The translations under genes and the position numbers were made by a program. Below the pieces are notes generated by a model that was not told the DNA's origin, searched no databases, and saw nothing but the letters and a program-made list of their open reading frames with translations. DNA of 64,000 nt, taken from the NCBI GenBank assembly GCA_039679855.1, contig JBDKUE010000008.1, positions 1 through 64,000 on the forward strand. The letters run 5' to 3'. Source of the DNA: UBA5314 sp039679855. Lineage in GTDB: Bacteria; Bacillota; Syntrophomonadia; Syntrophomonadales; Syntrophomonadaceae. Of this stretch, positions 42,906-52,097 are shown piece by piece; position 1 is the stretch's first letter, and every line of letters begins with the position of its first letter.

Positions 42906-43433
42906 TTACTTATTTTGTTGCTCCTTAATGTTTTTGGCTGTCTCAAGGCTGTTAAAAAATTTAACCGGGTGTAATAATCCATAAACCAGATAATGAAATA
43001 CACAGTATTCATGAATTAACCGGCCATTTTCATATATAGGGCAGGAAAGATCCTGCGTGTATTTGCGTGTAATAATTGGCACTTTGGGGTTATATGTTTT
43101 AATAACTGGTGAAGTAATACGTTCGTAAATCAGACTATCGCCGCAATAGTCACACCTTTTATCACCTGGAGCATTCGTAATATGACTGTCGAAATACCAT
43201 GATGCAGCCAGCGGTGGTATAACCAATACGCAGATAAGGAATATGACCACTCCCCCTATCAGCCACTTTACAGTGGTTGGCCTTTTTTCATCGATTTGAG
43301 GAGAAACCTGCGGAATTGAGCTAATGCCCTGCAAATGTGCCCCACAACCGGGGCAATAACGCGCCTGTGGCCTGGTTTGCTGACCGCACTTATGACAATA
43401 CAATCTCTTCCCCCCCTGAAAAGTACTTTTCAT
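42906..43433 (-). CDS. Zinc-ribbon single-pass membrane protein
   Basis: A 175-residue protein. An N-terminal zinc ribbon (CHKCG at 13-17, CPGCG at 27-31), one helix (VKWLIGGVVIFLICVLVIPPLAA) and an outer domain with a second Cys pair (CDYCGDSL) and HEYC. First gene of the short operon leading to 40672. The zinc-ribbon-plus-helix layout recurs across this region. Function unknown. Confidence 0.65.
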   Translation of the reverse strand: MKSTFQGGKRLYCHKCGQQTRPQARYCPGCGAHLQGISSIPQVSPQIDEKRPTTVKWLIGGVVIFLICVLVIPPLAASWYFDSHITNAPGDKRCDYCGDSLIYERITSPVIKTYNPKVPIITRKYTQDLSCPIYENGRLIHEYCVFHYLVYGLLHPVKFFNSLETAKNIKEQQNK

Positions 43434-43655
43434 TCAAAATCAAGTTACCCATCCCTTTAAACCCTCAAAGCCAGAATGGAAGAGTCGTATGAGTAGATTA
43501 TTAAACTGTTTTGATTATTAGATTCCCAAGAGTGACGGAAAATTTCATATGAATATCTTCCCTTTTGATTTTTCTAAAAGCGAAACGCTTATTAAAAGAC
43601 AATCGCCGGGCCGGATGCCTGGAACAATCAATTTATTGAAAACCGGGTAGGCATT

Positions 43656-44033
43656 TCAATAATAGCGAAGCAATTTCAAATAACGGCCGAATTTCATAAT
43701 CCCCGGGCCGAACGGGCTTAAGGAAAGGCTTAAAAAAAGACTTCCTAAAAACATAGGAGTTTTCCTGCCTATTCGGCCCAGCACCGTCCATACCGCCTGG
43801 CTTCGCCCTTTCTCATGCAATACTTTTGGGAACAATGGCCGGACCTCATCCCGCCAGCAGGCCAGCGGCCTTTCAAAATAAAGCTGCATCCCCCACCAGA
43901 CAGACCAGAGATAATAGGCCAGGAAATAAGCCAAAATTTGCGTGAGGAGATCGCCTCCCTGTTCATTCAGAATAATCGCAATGGAGAGAAAAAAAGAAAG
44001 GACTATATTCAGAAGTATTAAATGCATTTTCAT
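43656..44033 (-). CDS. Small membrane protein, 125 residues
   Basis: Two hydrophobic N-terminal segments (LILLNIVLSFFLSIAIIL and ILAYFLAYYLWSVWWGM), an amphipathic middle and a third hydrophobic segment (PMFLGSLFLSLSLSPFG). No strong ribosome site precedes ATG 44033. It is divergent from the lipoprotein gene at 44281. Family not recognised; moderate chance of being real. Confidence 0.45.
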   Translation of the reverse strand: MKMHLILLNIVLSFFLSIAIILNEQGGDLLTQILAYFLAYYLWSVWWGMQLYFERPLACWRDEVRPLFPKVLHEKGRSQAVWTVLGRIGRKTPMFLGSLFLSLSLSPFGPGIMKFGRYLKLLRYY

Positions 44034-44280
44034 AGGCCACCTAAAAGGTATTGTATAAAGTTTTGTAAGTGTTTTATGGATTTTCTATTACTATTTTAGA
44101 AATGGAATGAAATTCCTGCCTAATTCCTCCAGTTTCAATTTATTTATCATTTTTATACGTTTTATATTTTAGCCCGGGTTTCACTCTCCATATGAAATTA
44201 TCCGCCTAATAAATGTATCTAAGAAGTAAAACGGATAAAAAGGCCGACTCAAAGATGCGGGATAACTGGAGGAGTGTATA

Positions 44281-45129
44281 GTGAATCGTAATTTAAAACA
44301 CGTTTTTTGCATGGCATGTTTTATTTTCTTTCTCCTTTCAACTTGCGGATGCAGCAGCAATACGAGCAGCAGCTCCGAACCCAAGACCGTCAGTGAAGTA
44401 ACGCTCCTGGTTAATGGTCAGACTGCGGGCTCAAATATGCCGGCTGTAATCATCAACGGCAGCACCATGGTTCCTATTGCCTTTGCCGCCGAATACCTGG
44501 GCGCAAACGTAAACTATGAGAGTTCAACGCGAACTGTAATTATGCGACAGGGTGATACCCAGGTCAAGTTTATGATTGACGGAAAGACGTACAAGAATGG
44601 GAAGCAGGTGACCATTGACACGCCTGCCGTTATAAAAGATGGACTGATATTGGCCCCGTTGAATTTTACCTGCCAGGCTTTCGGGTCATCCCTGTCCTGG
44701 GACGGCCCCAGTAAAACGGCCGCCATAACCCAAACCACGGAAGCAGCCGAAAGACAGTTGCCGGAGAACGGCACTATTGCCAAATACTATTCGGCCGCTG
44801 CCAATTCCCCCTTGAAGATAACGACTTCATCAGGTCCGGCTCATTATTATGTGAAACTGGCCAGGTGGGGTTCCAAAGAGCCGGTATTAACCGTCTTTAT
44901 AAAGTCGGGGCAGACTGTAGATCTACAGGTGCCCAGCGGCACTTACGAGATAAAATACGCCGCAGGCGAAAAATGGTATGGCGAAAGGGATCTTTTCGGC
45001 CCTGAAACAGCATTTACCAAAGCCGAGAAAGAGTTCGCATTTTCAAGCGGCCGTGGCCACCGGATTGAACTCATATACCAGCCCGACGGCAACTTAAGTA
45101 CGTCACAGATTCAGCGCACCGATTTTTAA
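44281..45129 (+). CDS. Lipoprotein with copper amine oxidase-N (stalk) domain, copy 1
   Basis: A 282-residue lipoprotein. The signal peptide ends in the LSTCGC lipobox. A copper-amine-oxidase N-terminal type domain follows at about 40-150 (VTLLVNGQTAG ... IINGSTMVPIAFAAEYLGANVNYE ... VIKDGLILAPLNFTCQAFG), a common cell-wall-associated domain in Clostridia. A beta-rich C-terminal domain (KYYSAAANSPLKI ... YEIKYAAGEKWYGERDLFGPETAF) is shared with the copy at 48583. GTG 44281 follows GGAGG with suitable spacing. It is co-oriented with the TPR gene 19 bp downstream. Confidence 0.85.
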   Translation: MNRNLKHVFCMACFIFFLLSTCGCSSNTSSSSEPKTVSEVTLLVNGQTAGSNMPAVIINGSTMVPIAFAAEYLGANVNYESSTRTVIMRQGDTQVKFMIDGKTYKNGKQVTIDTPAVIKDGLILAPLNFTCQAFGSSLSWDGPSKTAAITQTTEAAERQLPENGTIAKYYSAAANSPLKITTSSGPAHYYVKLARWGSKEPVLTVFIKSGQTVDLQVPSGTYEIKYAAGEKWYGERDLFGPETAFTKAEKEFAFSSGRGHRIELIYQPDGNLSTSQIQRTDF

Positions 45130-45148
45130 CATCACATTGGAGGCCAAC

Positions 45149-46021
45149 ATGATGAAGGACCCGTTTCCCAAGCAGGAGTTTAACCAAATAGAAAAATGTA
45201 TTGAAGAGGCCTGGGGAGAGCTTGTTTTAGAAAGATGGGAAAGCGCAGCCGCTCTGATCAAGCCCTTATTGGAAGAGTACCCGGACCTGGAAGAGGCCGC
45301 CCAGGTAAACGCGGCCTGCTGCTACTATCTGGCCTTGCAGGTATACGAGCAGACCCATGATCTGGACGAGACCCGGAAGCTTCTCGACCAGGGGTTCAAG
45401 TATGCACCCGGGCACCCCAAATTGAAAGAGGCTCAAGGGGCCATTCTCAATGCAGAGGGGGTCAAAGAAGCCGACCGGGCTGACCTGCTCTGGAAGCAGG
45501 GCGATTGGTCAGCCGCCCGGGAGCCTCTGACCGGGGCCTGCCGTTTATTACAGAGTGCACATAAAGCCGACTCCGGGGTGGGAGCGATAAAAGACAATTT
45601 AGCCAATATCCGGCAGCGGGGCGAAGCGCTGCTGGAAAACGAATTTTCCAGCGATAGGCGGGAGGCTGATGAGCTGTTTGATAAAGCCGCGCAAATCGGG
45701 GATCAAGCCACAGCTGCATTGTATGAACAAAACTTTCATCAGGTTCTCGTGCTTTATGGGGAGTTGTTAAAACTGCTGTCAAAAGCCCGCAGCTTAAATC
45801 CCTTTAATGAAACTATTTCAGACAATTATCTGGCTGCGTTGGAAATGATATGGGGAATATCTTCATACTTGGAAGAGGAAGAAGATGCTCAAAACCCGGC
45901 AGTAGGTAAAAGCCTTGAATCCAACATTAACTACGAATTGCTTGATTACGCTTTAAAAACCCGGGATGCGCAACTTCTCAATCTGGCCATGTGGAATCAG
46001 TACTTGAAGAAGATGAAGTAG
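45149..46021 (+). CDS. Helical TPR-like protein
   Basis: A 290-residue soluble protein of helical repeats (WGELVLERWESAAALIKPLLEEYPDLEEAAQ ... LLDQGFKYAPGHPKLKEAQG ... FHQVLVLYGELLKLLSKARSLNPFNETISDNYLAALE), typical of TPR-type protein-protein binding. ATG 45149 has TTGGAGG 5 nt upstream; the in-frame TTG is part of the SD. It probably forms an operon with the lipoprotein before it. A truncated copy of its C-terminal end lies at 48505 before the second lipoprotein. Confidence 0.7.
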   Translation: MMKDPFPKQEFNQIEKCIEEAWGELVLERWESAAALIKPLLEEYPDLEEAAQVNAACCYYLALQVYEQTHDLDETRKLLDQGFKYAPGHPKLKEAQGAILNAEGVKEADRADLLWKQGDWSAAREPLTGACRLLQSAHKADSGVGAIKDNLANIRQRGEALLENEFSSDRREADELFDKAAQIGDQATAALYEQNFHQVLVLYGELLKLLSKARSLNPFNETISDNYLAALEMIWGISSYLEEEEDAQNPAVGKSLESNINYELLDYALKTRDAQLLNLAMWNQYLKKMK

Positions 46022-46148
46022 TATTAAAACGGGGGTAGCCAATATTCCAACACATATTAAAAATTTGGGATGTACAGTGTCCCAATATTGCCCGGGGGAT
46101 CATTTTTGGGACAGCATGAAATAATGCCGTAAATGGAGGGGAGAACCG

Positions 46149-48377
46149 ATGAAAACTTGCCCGTTCTGTGGGAAGCAATGGCAGGATTACGCCAATTTCT
46201 GCACGGCCTGCGGAAGCAGCATGAATCAGCCGGCAGAAGCGGCCCTGGAGCATTTCGCAGCTCATGACACATATGGCAGCAAACCTGATTCGGGCGTGAA
46301 ATTCAAGATTATTATAGGAGCTTTAGCGGCTATCGTTTTAATAACCGGCGGCATCTGGGGCTGGCTAAACTACGGAACTGGAGCCCGGGCGCAGAAACAA
46401 CTGGACCTGGCCGTACAATATCTATGTGAAAATGACTACGCCAACGCCGTCCAAACATTGAATGCGGTCATCAAGTCTGAGCCCGATGAAGCCATAGCAT
46501 ACCTGTTTTTGGCCCGCATCTATACTCTGCAGGGAAACTATGATAATGCCCGCCAGGAAGCATATGACAAGTGGTGGAGCAAAAACAATAAAATCGATGA
46601 AAACCATTTGCTCCAATTGAGCCAGGCCGGATTAGACATAGAACAAGGCAAATTTGACGAAGCCGGGAATAGTTATCTGCAGATATTCAGCAGAAACCCG
46701 GACTGCCTGGAAGCCTACCAGGGTGCGGCCCTTGCCTATCAGCAAAAAGGAGATAATGCCACAGCCGAATCCATGCTGCAAAGAGCTTTTCATGAAAACT
46801 CTGCTGCATATCAGCCCTACAACGCTCTGGCTCTTTTCCTAAAACAGAACAACCGGGCTGATGAAGCATTTGACAACCTGACTAATTCTCTGGGCAGGGA
46901 ATGCAACCAGCAGGAAGCCTACCTTATATTAAACGACATTTATCAGGGACGCTGGCCCGAATTACGGGCCAAAGCCTCAAGTATTACCAATAAGCAGACT
47001 GCTTCCCAGTTGGAATTCTACAGCTACTATGCCGGTGCCGATTATGCGCAGGCGCTGACTGTCTACCGGGATAAATTGGCCAATCATAAAGAGAACCGAA
47101 AGGCAATGATCCTGGCGGCCACGGCCATGGTAAAGACGGGCGACAAAGCCGGTGCGAATACGCTCGTCAGACAAGTGGATATAAAGAAGCTGAACGAATG
47201 GCTGCTGATTGACCTGGCCGGATATTATATGGAAGCCGGAGATAGAGAAAAGGCCGGGGAATATGCCCGCCAGGCTTTGCAGGCCAATCCCACTGTTCTG
47301 GATGCTATTGCCATACTGCAAAGTATTAATGGCGATGATGCCAGTGTTAAAATATATTCCGCCTGGGCTTTGCTATACAATTGGAAGCCTGTAAATATGG
47401 TGAAGGAAGAAATGAAGTCCAGAAATCTGCCGCTCCCGGGCATAACCAATAGCCTTACGGCAGCCATAAACAGCGGTAAATGCAAAGATTGGGCGGGGCA
47501 CGGCAATATAGCCAACGGGGCCGTGATAATGCCGGAAGGCGGCTGGATTTACGGCAGTATTCATAGCGGCGATGACGGTTACATCTACTCCGTACGCACC
47601 ATTACCGGCTACTCGGCCCAGTATGGGAAAGATATAGAGCTTGGTGAACTCTATAAAATGCGTCCTGACGGCAGTGAAAGGGTCCGGTTGAGCGCTGACA
47701 GTTCACATTTTATCAATGTGGCAGGAGACTGGATTTACTATGCCAATGGCGGCGATGAGTATAAGATATATAAAATGCGGACCGATGGAAGCGCCAGGAC
47801 CAGGCTGAATAACGACCGGTCGGAATACGTAAACGTATCCGGCGACTGGATCAGCTATCGCAACAAAGGGGATGGCAGCAGGCTCTATAAGATACGGACC
47901 GACGGCAGCGGCAGAACCAGGCTGTGCGATGATTGTGCATACTGTCTCGATGTAGCCGGCGACTGGGTCTTCTTCAACAATAAAAAGATTCGCATAGACG
48001 GAAGCGGCATGACCAAATTGACCGATGATGTTTCAACTTGTATCAATGTGGCGGGGGACTGGATTTTCTATGGCAATGGCAGCGATAACAGCAGGCTCTA
48101 CAAGGTGCGTACCGATGGCAGCGGCCGAACCAAATTGAGCGATGCCTGGGTAAGTTCTATTAATGTGGCCGGCGACTGGGTCTTCTTCAGCAACGGCAGC
48201 GACAAAGGCAAACTCTATGTTATAACCACCGACGGCAAAGGCGAGACCAAACTGAATGATGATAAAACAAAAGATATCATTATTGCCGGCGAATGGATTT
48301 ATTATCATAATGGCAGCGACAATGACAGGCTCTATAAAATCAAGCTCGATGGCAGCGACCGACAGCCGGTTCAATAG
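46149..48377 (+). CDS. Zinc-ribbon/TPR/DUF5050-like beta-propeller membrane protein
   Basis: A 742-residue protein. An N-terminal zinc ribbon (CPFCG, CTACG), one membrane helix (about 51-72), TPR repeats (about 80-400), and from about 450 a series of about seven repeats of roughly 40 residues with the pattern VAGDWIxYxNGxDxxxLYKxRTDGSGRTKL. This is the DUF5050/YWTD-like propeller blade signature. The zinc ribbon would be inside the cell and the propeller outside. Start ATG 46149 follows GGAGGGGAGAACCG. No catalytic motif. It may be an envelope sensor or ligand-binding protein. Confidence 0.8.
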   Translation: MKTCPFCGKQWQDYANFCTACGSSMNQPAEAALEHFAAHDTYGSKPDSGVKFKIIIGALAAIVLITGGIWGWLNYGTGARAQKQLDLAVQYLCENDYANAVQTLNAVIKSEPDEAIAYLFLARIYTLQGNYDNARQEAYDKWWSKNNKIDENHLLQLSQAGLDIEQGKFDEAGNSYLQIFSRNPDCLEAYQGAALAYQQKGDNATAESMLQRAFHENSAAYQPYNALALFLKQNNRADEAFDNLTNSLGRECNQQEAYLILNDIYQGRWPELRAKASSITNKQTASQLEFYSYYAGADYAQALTVYRDKLANHKENRKAMILAATAMVKTGDKAGANTLVRQVDIKKLNEWLLIDLAGYYMEAGDREKAGEYARQALQANPTVLDAIAILQSINGDDASVKIYSAWALLYNWKPVNMVKEEMKSRNLPLPGITNSLTAAINSGKCKDWAGHGNIANGAVIMPEGGWIYGSIHSGDDGYIYSVRTITGYSAQYGKDIELGELYKMRPDGSERVRLSADSSHFINVAGDWIYYANGGDEYKIYKMRTDGSARTRLNNDRSEYVNVSGDWISYRNKGDGSRLYKIRTDGSGRTRLCDDCAYCLDVAGDWVFFNNKKIRIDGSGMTKLTDDVSTCINVAGDWIFYGNGSDNSRLYKVRTDGSGRTKLSDAWVSSINVAGDWVFFSNGSDKGKLYVITTDGKGETKLNDDKTKDIIIAGEWIYYHNGSDNDRLYKIKLDGSDRQPVQ
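47640..48370 (+). repeat. Tandem propeller-blade repeats, about 120 bp each
   Basis: Coding repeats within the 46149 gene; shared words at each unit include GGCGACTGGRT and ACCGAYGGCAGCGGC. Units differ enough to be read apart, implying old tandem duplication. Confidence 0.75.
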
Positions 48378-48504
48378 AACCAGCGGGTGGACAAAGCCTT
48401 GTGACGCAATAAATTATCGTCCTGCGGCCTGTTGTATCGGCAGGGAGCATGGCAGGCGGGTCTACCAGGGTCATTCAGGTGTCTGCCTGAGCACTGATAA
48501 TGGA

Positions 48505-48570
48505 TTATGCGAGGAAGAAGAGGCACAGAACCCGGCAGCAGGTAAAAGCCTTAAATCCCAAAATAAATAG
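48505..48570 (+). pseudogene. Remnant of a second TPR gene (3' end)
   Basis: The frame reads CEEEEAQNPAAGKSLKSQ then NK-stop, matching LEEEEDAQNPAVGKSLESN in the TPR protein at 45149 (nucleotides around 45872-45935). The remaining gene is lost. It sits 12 bp before the second lipoprotein gene, so the lipoprotein-TPR pair was duplicated and one TPR copy decayed. Confidence 0.75.
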
Positions 48571-48582
48571 GAGGGTCGAAGT

Positions 48583-49428
48583 ATGCTTCATTTAAAACAT
48601 CGTTTATGGTTGGCTGGTTTCATTATCTTTCTGCTTTTTATTTTGGGGTGCGGCAGCAGTACGAGCAGCAAATCGAAACCCGGGAAAGTGAGCGAGGTAA
48701 GGTTTCTGGTAAACGGCCAGGCTGCAGGAGCAAATATGCCGGCCGTTATTGTTAATGGCAGCACCATGGTTCCTATAGCCTTCGCCGCTGAATACCTGGG
48801 AGTAAACGTGAACTATGAGAGCGCAACGAAAACGGTATTTATGAGTGAGGGTGGTACTCAGGTCAAGTTTCTCATTGACGGAAAGACCTATAAAAATGAG
48901 AAGCCGGCAGCCCCGGATATGCCTGCAACCATAAAAGATGGGCAGATACTCGCCCCCCTAAATTATGTATGTCAGGCTTTCGGAGCATCATTGTCTTGGA
49001 ATGGCGCCAGTAAAACGGCTACCATAACCAAAAATGCGGGAACAACGGAAAGGCAGCTGCCGGAGAATGGAACTATCGCCAAATACTATTCGGGCGCTGC
49101 CGATTCCGGCCTGAAGATAGGAGCCCTGTCTTCCGATCCGGTTCATTATTACGTGAAACTGGCCAGGTGGGATACAAAAGAACCCGTTTTAACCCTTTTT
49201 GTCAGGTCGGGACAGAATGTATTATTGCAGGTGCCGAGCGGCACCTACGAAATAAAATACGCCGCTGGCGAGAAATGGTATGGTGAAAAGGATCTTTTCG
49301 GCCCTGACACAATATTCGCCAGAGCCGACACGGAGTGTGAATTACCCAGTGGAGGGGGTCTCCGATTTCCTATATATCAGCCCGGAGACAGTTTATTTGC
49401 CTCAAAAATTCAGCGCAGCGAGTTTTAA
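48583..49428 (+). CDS. Lipoprotein with copper amine oxidase-N domain, copy 2
   Basis: A 281-residue paralogue of the protein at 44281, with long identical runs (NGSTMVPIAFAAEYLG, RQLPENGTIAKYYS, YEIKYAAGEKWYGE). The lipobox is FILGC with lipidated Cys, then a Ser-rich linker. The C-terminal domain differs most near the end. ATG 48583 follows AGGAGGGTCGAAGT. The duplication spans the lipoprotein-TPR pair; this copy has kept its own ribosome site. Probably surface-exposed; ligand unknown. Confidence 0.85.
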   Translation: MLHLKHRLWLAGFIIFLLFILGCGSSTSSKSKPGKVSEVRFLVNGQAAGANMPAVIVNGSTMVPIAFAAEYLGVNVNYESATKTVFMSEGGTQVKFLIDGKTYKNEKPAAPDMPATIKDGQILAPLNYVCQAFGASLSWNGASKTATITKNAGTTERQLPENGTIAKYYSGAADSGLKIGALSSDPVHYYVKLARWDTKEPVLTLFVRSGQNVLLQVPSGTYEIKYAAGEKWYGEKDLFGPDTIFARADTECELPSGGGLRFPIYQPGDSLFASKIQRSEF

Positions 49429-49448
49429 CCTGGATCGCACCTAAAATA

Positions 49449-50264
49449 TTACCCCTGCAAAAGGCTTCCGCACTTTTCACAATAACTGGACCCCGCTTCA
49501 TTGTTGTGCCGGCAAATTGGATTGGGGCAAATAACCTGTGCCGATGTGGCTGGCAAAGTGCTTGTCATTTGGGGATCTCCACAGCCCGGGCAAAAACGGC
49601 TTCCGGGTGAAACAGCGGTCGAGCAGTTCGGGCATATACTTTGACTTGGCTTATTATTCCGGTTATATGCATCCATGCTGCCCGCAGCATAATTTACTCC
49701 GATAGAAACCGGCCCGCCCAGCGGAATGTCCCCTGATGCGCTCCCGAAAGAAGCCAAAGGATACACTTCAGCGAGATTATTAATCGCCTTGCACAAATCA
49801 AACGATATTTTAATACAGAACGAAATGCCTATTATAATCGTCAAGATAGGTAGGATAAAACTTATAATTATATTGCAAATTAAAACTATACTGTAGGCCA
49901 GGTAAAACCCTTCATTGAGTTCCGGCAGGTTAAGATTATGTCTTTTAAGATATAAATTATGCTCTTTGGCCAGACCCCAATAGGCCTGAAAAGCCCAGTA
50001 GTAATTGAATAGGGGGATAAAGAGAAAGCCTATAGCCTTCCCGGGAGTTATCCTGGTATATTGATCCTGTATGGAAGCCCAGGCTTTGTAGAGCAAAACA
50101 AACATAACGATAGCTGTATATAATATAGGGATCATCGCCAGGGCACGATACATACCAGCGTCAGATCTACCCTCAGTAGTATAACTTAAAACATACAGTA
50201 CAATTGTCAAAAGTCCTCCAATAATCCAAGAACCCGCGTAAAATTCAGTAGATACTTTTTTCAT
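49449..50264 (-). CDS. DUF4328-like membrane protein with C-terminal zinc ribbons
   Basis: A 271-residue protein. About five or six helices in residues 1-180 with the DUF4328 signature (FLFIPLFNYYWAFQAYWGLAKEHNLYLKRHN), then two zinc ribbons (CPNCS...CPGCG and CPNPIC...CEKCG). A paralogue of the 29921 protein, which together mark the two ends of the unusual 20-kb block. It is the only minus-strand gene at this end and is convergent with the lipoprotein gene. Function unknown. Confidence 0.82.
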   Translation of the reverse strand: MKKVSTEFYAGSWIIGGLLTIVLYVLSYTTEGRSDAGMYRALAMIPILYTAIVMFVLLYKAWASIQDQYTRITPGKAIGFLFIPLFNYYWAFQAYWGLAKEHNLYLKRHNLNLPELNEGFYLAYSIVLICNIIISFILPILTIIIGISFCIKISFDLCKAINNLAEVYPLASFGSASGDIPLGGPVSIGVNYAAGSMDAYNRNNKPSQSICPNCSTAVSPGSRFCPGCGDPQMTSTLPATSAQVICPNPICRHNNEAGSSYCEKCGSLLQG

Positions 50265-50456
50265 TTGTATTTCCGCTCCTTGTCTTTTATTGTTTATTTT
50301 TTGAATGGCTTAATGCTCTACTCACCTCCACTTTCAGAAACCACTTAATGCATTAGATGCTGTTCGGATTGACTATATTTCACTTTGAATATCTATCTTA
50401 ACAGTCGGTGCTAGTATGGGAGTACTTCGACTGCTTTAATTAAAACGGCCTATGAA

Positions 50457-50579
50457 ATGATGGTTGATAGGTTGTTGACGAAAGGCCTCGATCATGATAT
50501 CGACGGGAGTGTACGCAAAGAGGTGGTGGCGCTTTCCAGCCGGGGTTGGGATATAGGCGAAAGTTCTAAGCCCTTGTAA
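50457..50579 (+). CDS. Possible small protein or remnant, 40 residues
   Basis: The frame from the ATGATG pair reads MMVDRLLTKGLDHDIDGSVR then KEVVALSSRGWDIGESSKPL before TAA. Composition is coding-like, but there is no ribosome site. A terminator follows within 5 bp. It could be a tiny gene or the end of a decayed one. Confidence 0.35.
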   Translation: MMVDRLLTKGLDHDIDGSVRKEVVALSSRGWDIGESSKPL

Positions 50580-50583
50580 AAAA

Positions 50584-50627
50584 GCAGATGATTACCTGGT
50601 AAAAACCATTCATCATGCGTTTTTTTG
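50584..50627 (+). terminator. Intrinsic terminator, imperfect stem
   Basis: ATGAT/ATCAT and TGGT/ACCA segments form an imperfect stem with an AAAA loop, closed by GC/GC and followed by seven T residues (50620-50626). Confidence 0.65.
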
Positions 50628-50816
50628 GCCAATCTGCGGCTTTTCGATAGGTAATAGGATATAAGAAAGCTCCAATATAGGCTGGTACTGCGAATAAACG
50701 AAACGGAGTCTTCCTAATACCCGAAGAATAAACGGTATTATGCCCTTTCTTCCTCTTATCATTGGCATTTGGTTTGGTGTCATATTAATACAACCGCTTT
50801 TTTAAACGCTTAACTG

Positions 50817-52076
50817 TTAGTGTATATACTTTTGTATTATCGGCATAGCAACCAGATAACCGGTAAGCCCGATCAACAGTACAATAGTCGCCCAGCCAAC
50901 TATGTTGGAAAACAGTTTGTTGGTATACTCGCCCATAATATCAGAATTATTTACCATGCGAATCATACAGATCAGAACCACCGGAAGGAGTATTCCATTC
51001 AGGATTTGGGTCCAGAGAGTTATCCTGATCAAAGGAGCACCAGGAATAAGAATGATAGCCATGGAAATAAGAATGATTCCGGTAAACAGCCAGTAGAAAG
51101 CCGGGGCTTCGTTCCAGGTCTTGTTTATCCCCGCCTCAAACCCAAAAGCCTCGCAGATATAGAAAGCAGTGGCCAGCGGCAGAATAGTAGCCGAAAATAT
51201 CGAGGCAATGAAAAGCCCTGCAGCAAAAATAACCGAAGCCATGGAACCGGCCAGGGGCTTCAAGGCGGCCGCCGCGTCTTTGGCTTCATTGATGGTGATC
51301 CCCGCTTTGTTCAGGGTGGCGGCGCAGGCCACCATTATAAAGAAAGCCACTACTACAGTCGCCACGCCTCCCAGGATCACATCCCATTTTTCATAGCGGT
51401 ACTCTTCCACACTTAAGCCCTTTTCCATTACCGCCGACTGCATATAAAACTGCATCCAGGGGGCAATTGTGGTTCCTATGACGCCTATTACCAGCCCCAA
51501 ATATTCTTCATCACCGCCATAAAACTTGGGATGCACCATAGCCGTCCCTATCTCGCCCCAATCGGGGCGAGCCATCAATGCCGAAACAACATACATCAGC
51601 AGGAAGGCGCTTAACAGCAAAAACACTTTTTCGGCTATTTTGTAATTGCCTTTTACCACCAGGAACCATACTACCAGCCCGCTCAATGGAACCACTATGT
51701 ACTTGCTCAGGCCGAATATCTGCATACTACCAGCTACTCCGGCAAACTCGGCGGTGGTATTGCCGATGTCGGCTATAAACAGGCAGATAAATATAAACAG
51801 CATGATTTTAATGCCGAAGCTTTCCCGGATCAGATCGGCCAAACCCTTGCCGGTTTTCATGCCCATGCGGGCGTTCATCTCCTGCACTACCACCAGGGCC
51901 AAAAAAGCCGGCACCAGCGTCCACAGCAGGTTGTACCCGTAGTGGGCCCCGGCCACCGAATAAGTAGTGATGCCTCCCGCGTCATTGTCAACACTGCCGG
52001 TAATTATCCCCGGTCCGGCCACGGCCAGGAAGACCAGGAAAGGGGCCCAGACTTTGTTTTTAATTTTTTCAACCAT
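50817..52076 (-). CDS. NRAMP-related divalent-metal transporter, probably Mg2+ type
   Basis: A 419-residue SLC11/NRAMP protein with about 11 helices. The helix-1 metal motif DPGN of Mn/Fe NRAMPs is DAGG here (32-35), and the helix-6 MPHN is APWM (205-208). The Met that selects transition metals is therefore Ala. This is the pattern reported for NRAMP-related Mg2+ transporters (NRMTs). The upstream M-box and the MgtE-N/CBS partner support magnesium as substrate. ATG 52076 follows GGAGCAGGT, 22 bp after the partner's stop. Confidence 0.85.
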   Translation of the reverse strand: MVEKIKNKVWAPFLVFLAVAGPGIITGSVDNDAGGITTYSVAGAHYGYNLLWTLVPAFLALVVVQEMNARMGMKTGKGLADLIRESFGIKIMLFIFICLFIADIGNTTAEFAGVAGSMQIFGLSKYIVVPLSGLVVWFLVVKGNYKIAEKVFLLLSAFLLMYVVSALMARPDWGEIGTAMVHPKFYGGDEEYLGLVIGVIGTTIAPWMQFYMQSAVMEKGLSVEEYRYEKWDVILGGVATVVVAFFIMVACAATLNKAGITINEAKDAAAALKPLAGSMASVIFAAGLFIASIFSATILPLATAFYICEAFGFEAGINKTWNEAPAFYWLFTGIILISMAIILIPGAPLIRITLWTQILNGILLPVVLICMIRMVNNSDIMGEYTNKLFSNIVGWATIVLLIGLTGYLVAMPIIQKYIH

Positions 52077-52097
52077 ACCTGCTCCGCCCTTCCCGGA

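Larger units (their letters stand above)
50265..50816. other. Intergenic region with a small ORF and terminator
   Basis: 552 bp with no clear gene. A 40-codon frame at 50457-50579 and a hairpin at 50584-50626 (listed separately) are the only structured items. The remainder is AT-rich. Confidence 0.5.

Noticed and set aside
47640..48370. CRISPR-like direct repeats
   Set aside because: The repeats are in-frame, variable coding units of a propeller protein without spacers.
50817..52076. Mn2+/Fe2+ NRAMP (mntH)
   Set aside because: The DPGN and MPHN metal motifs are replaced and an M-box controls the operon.
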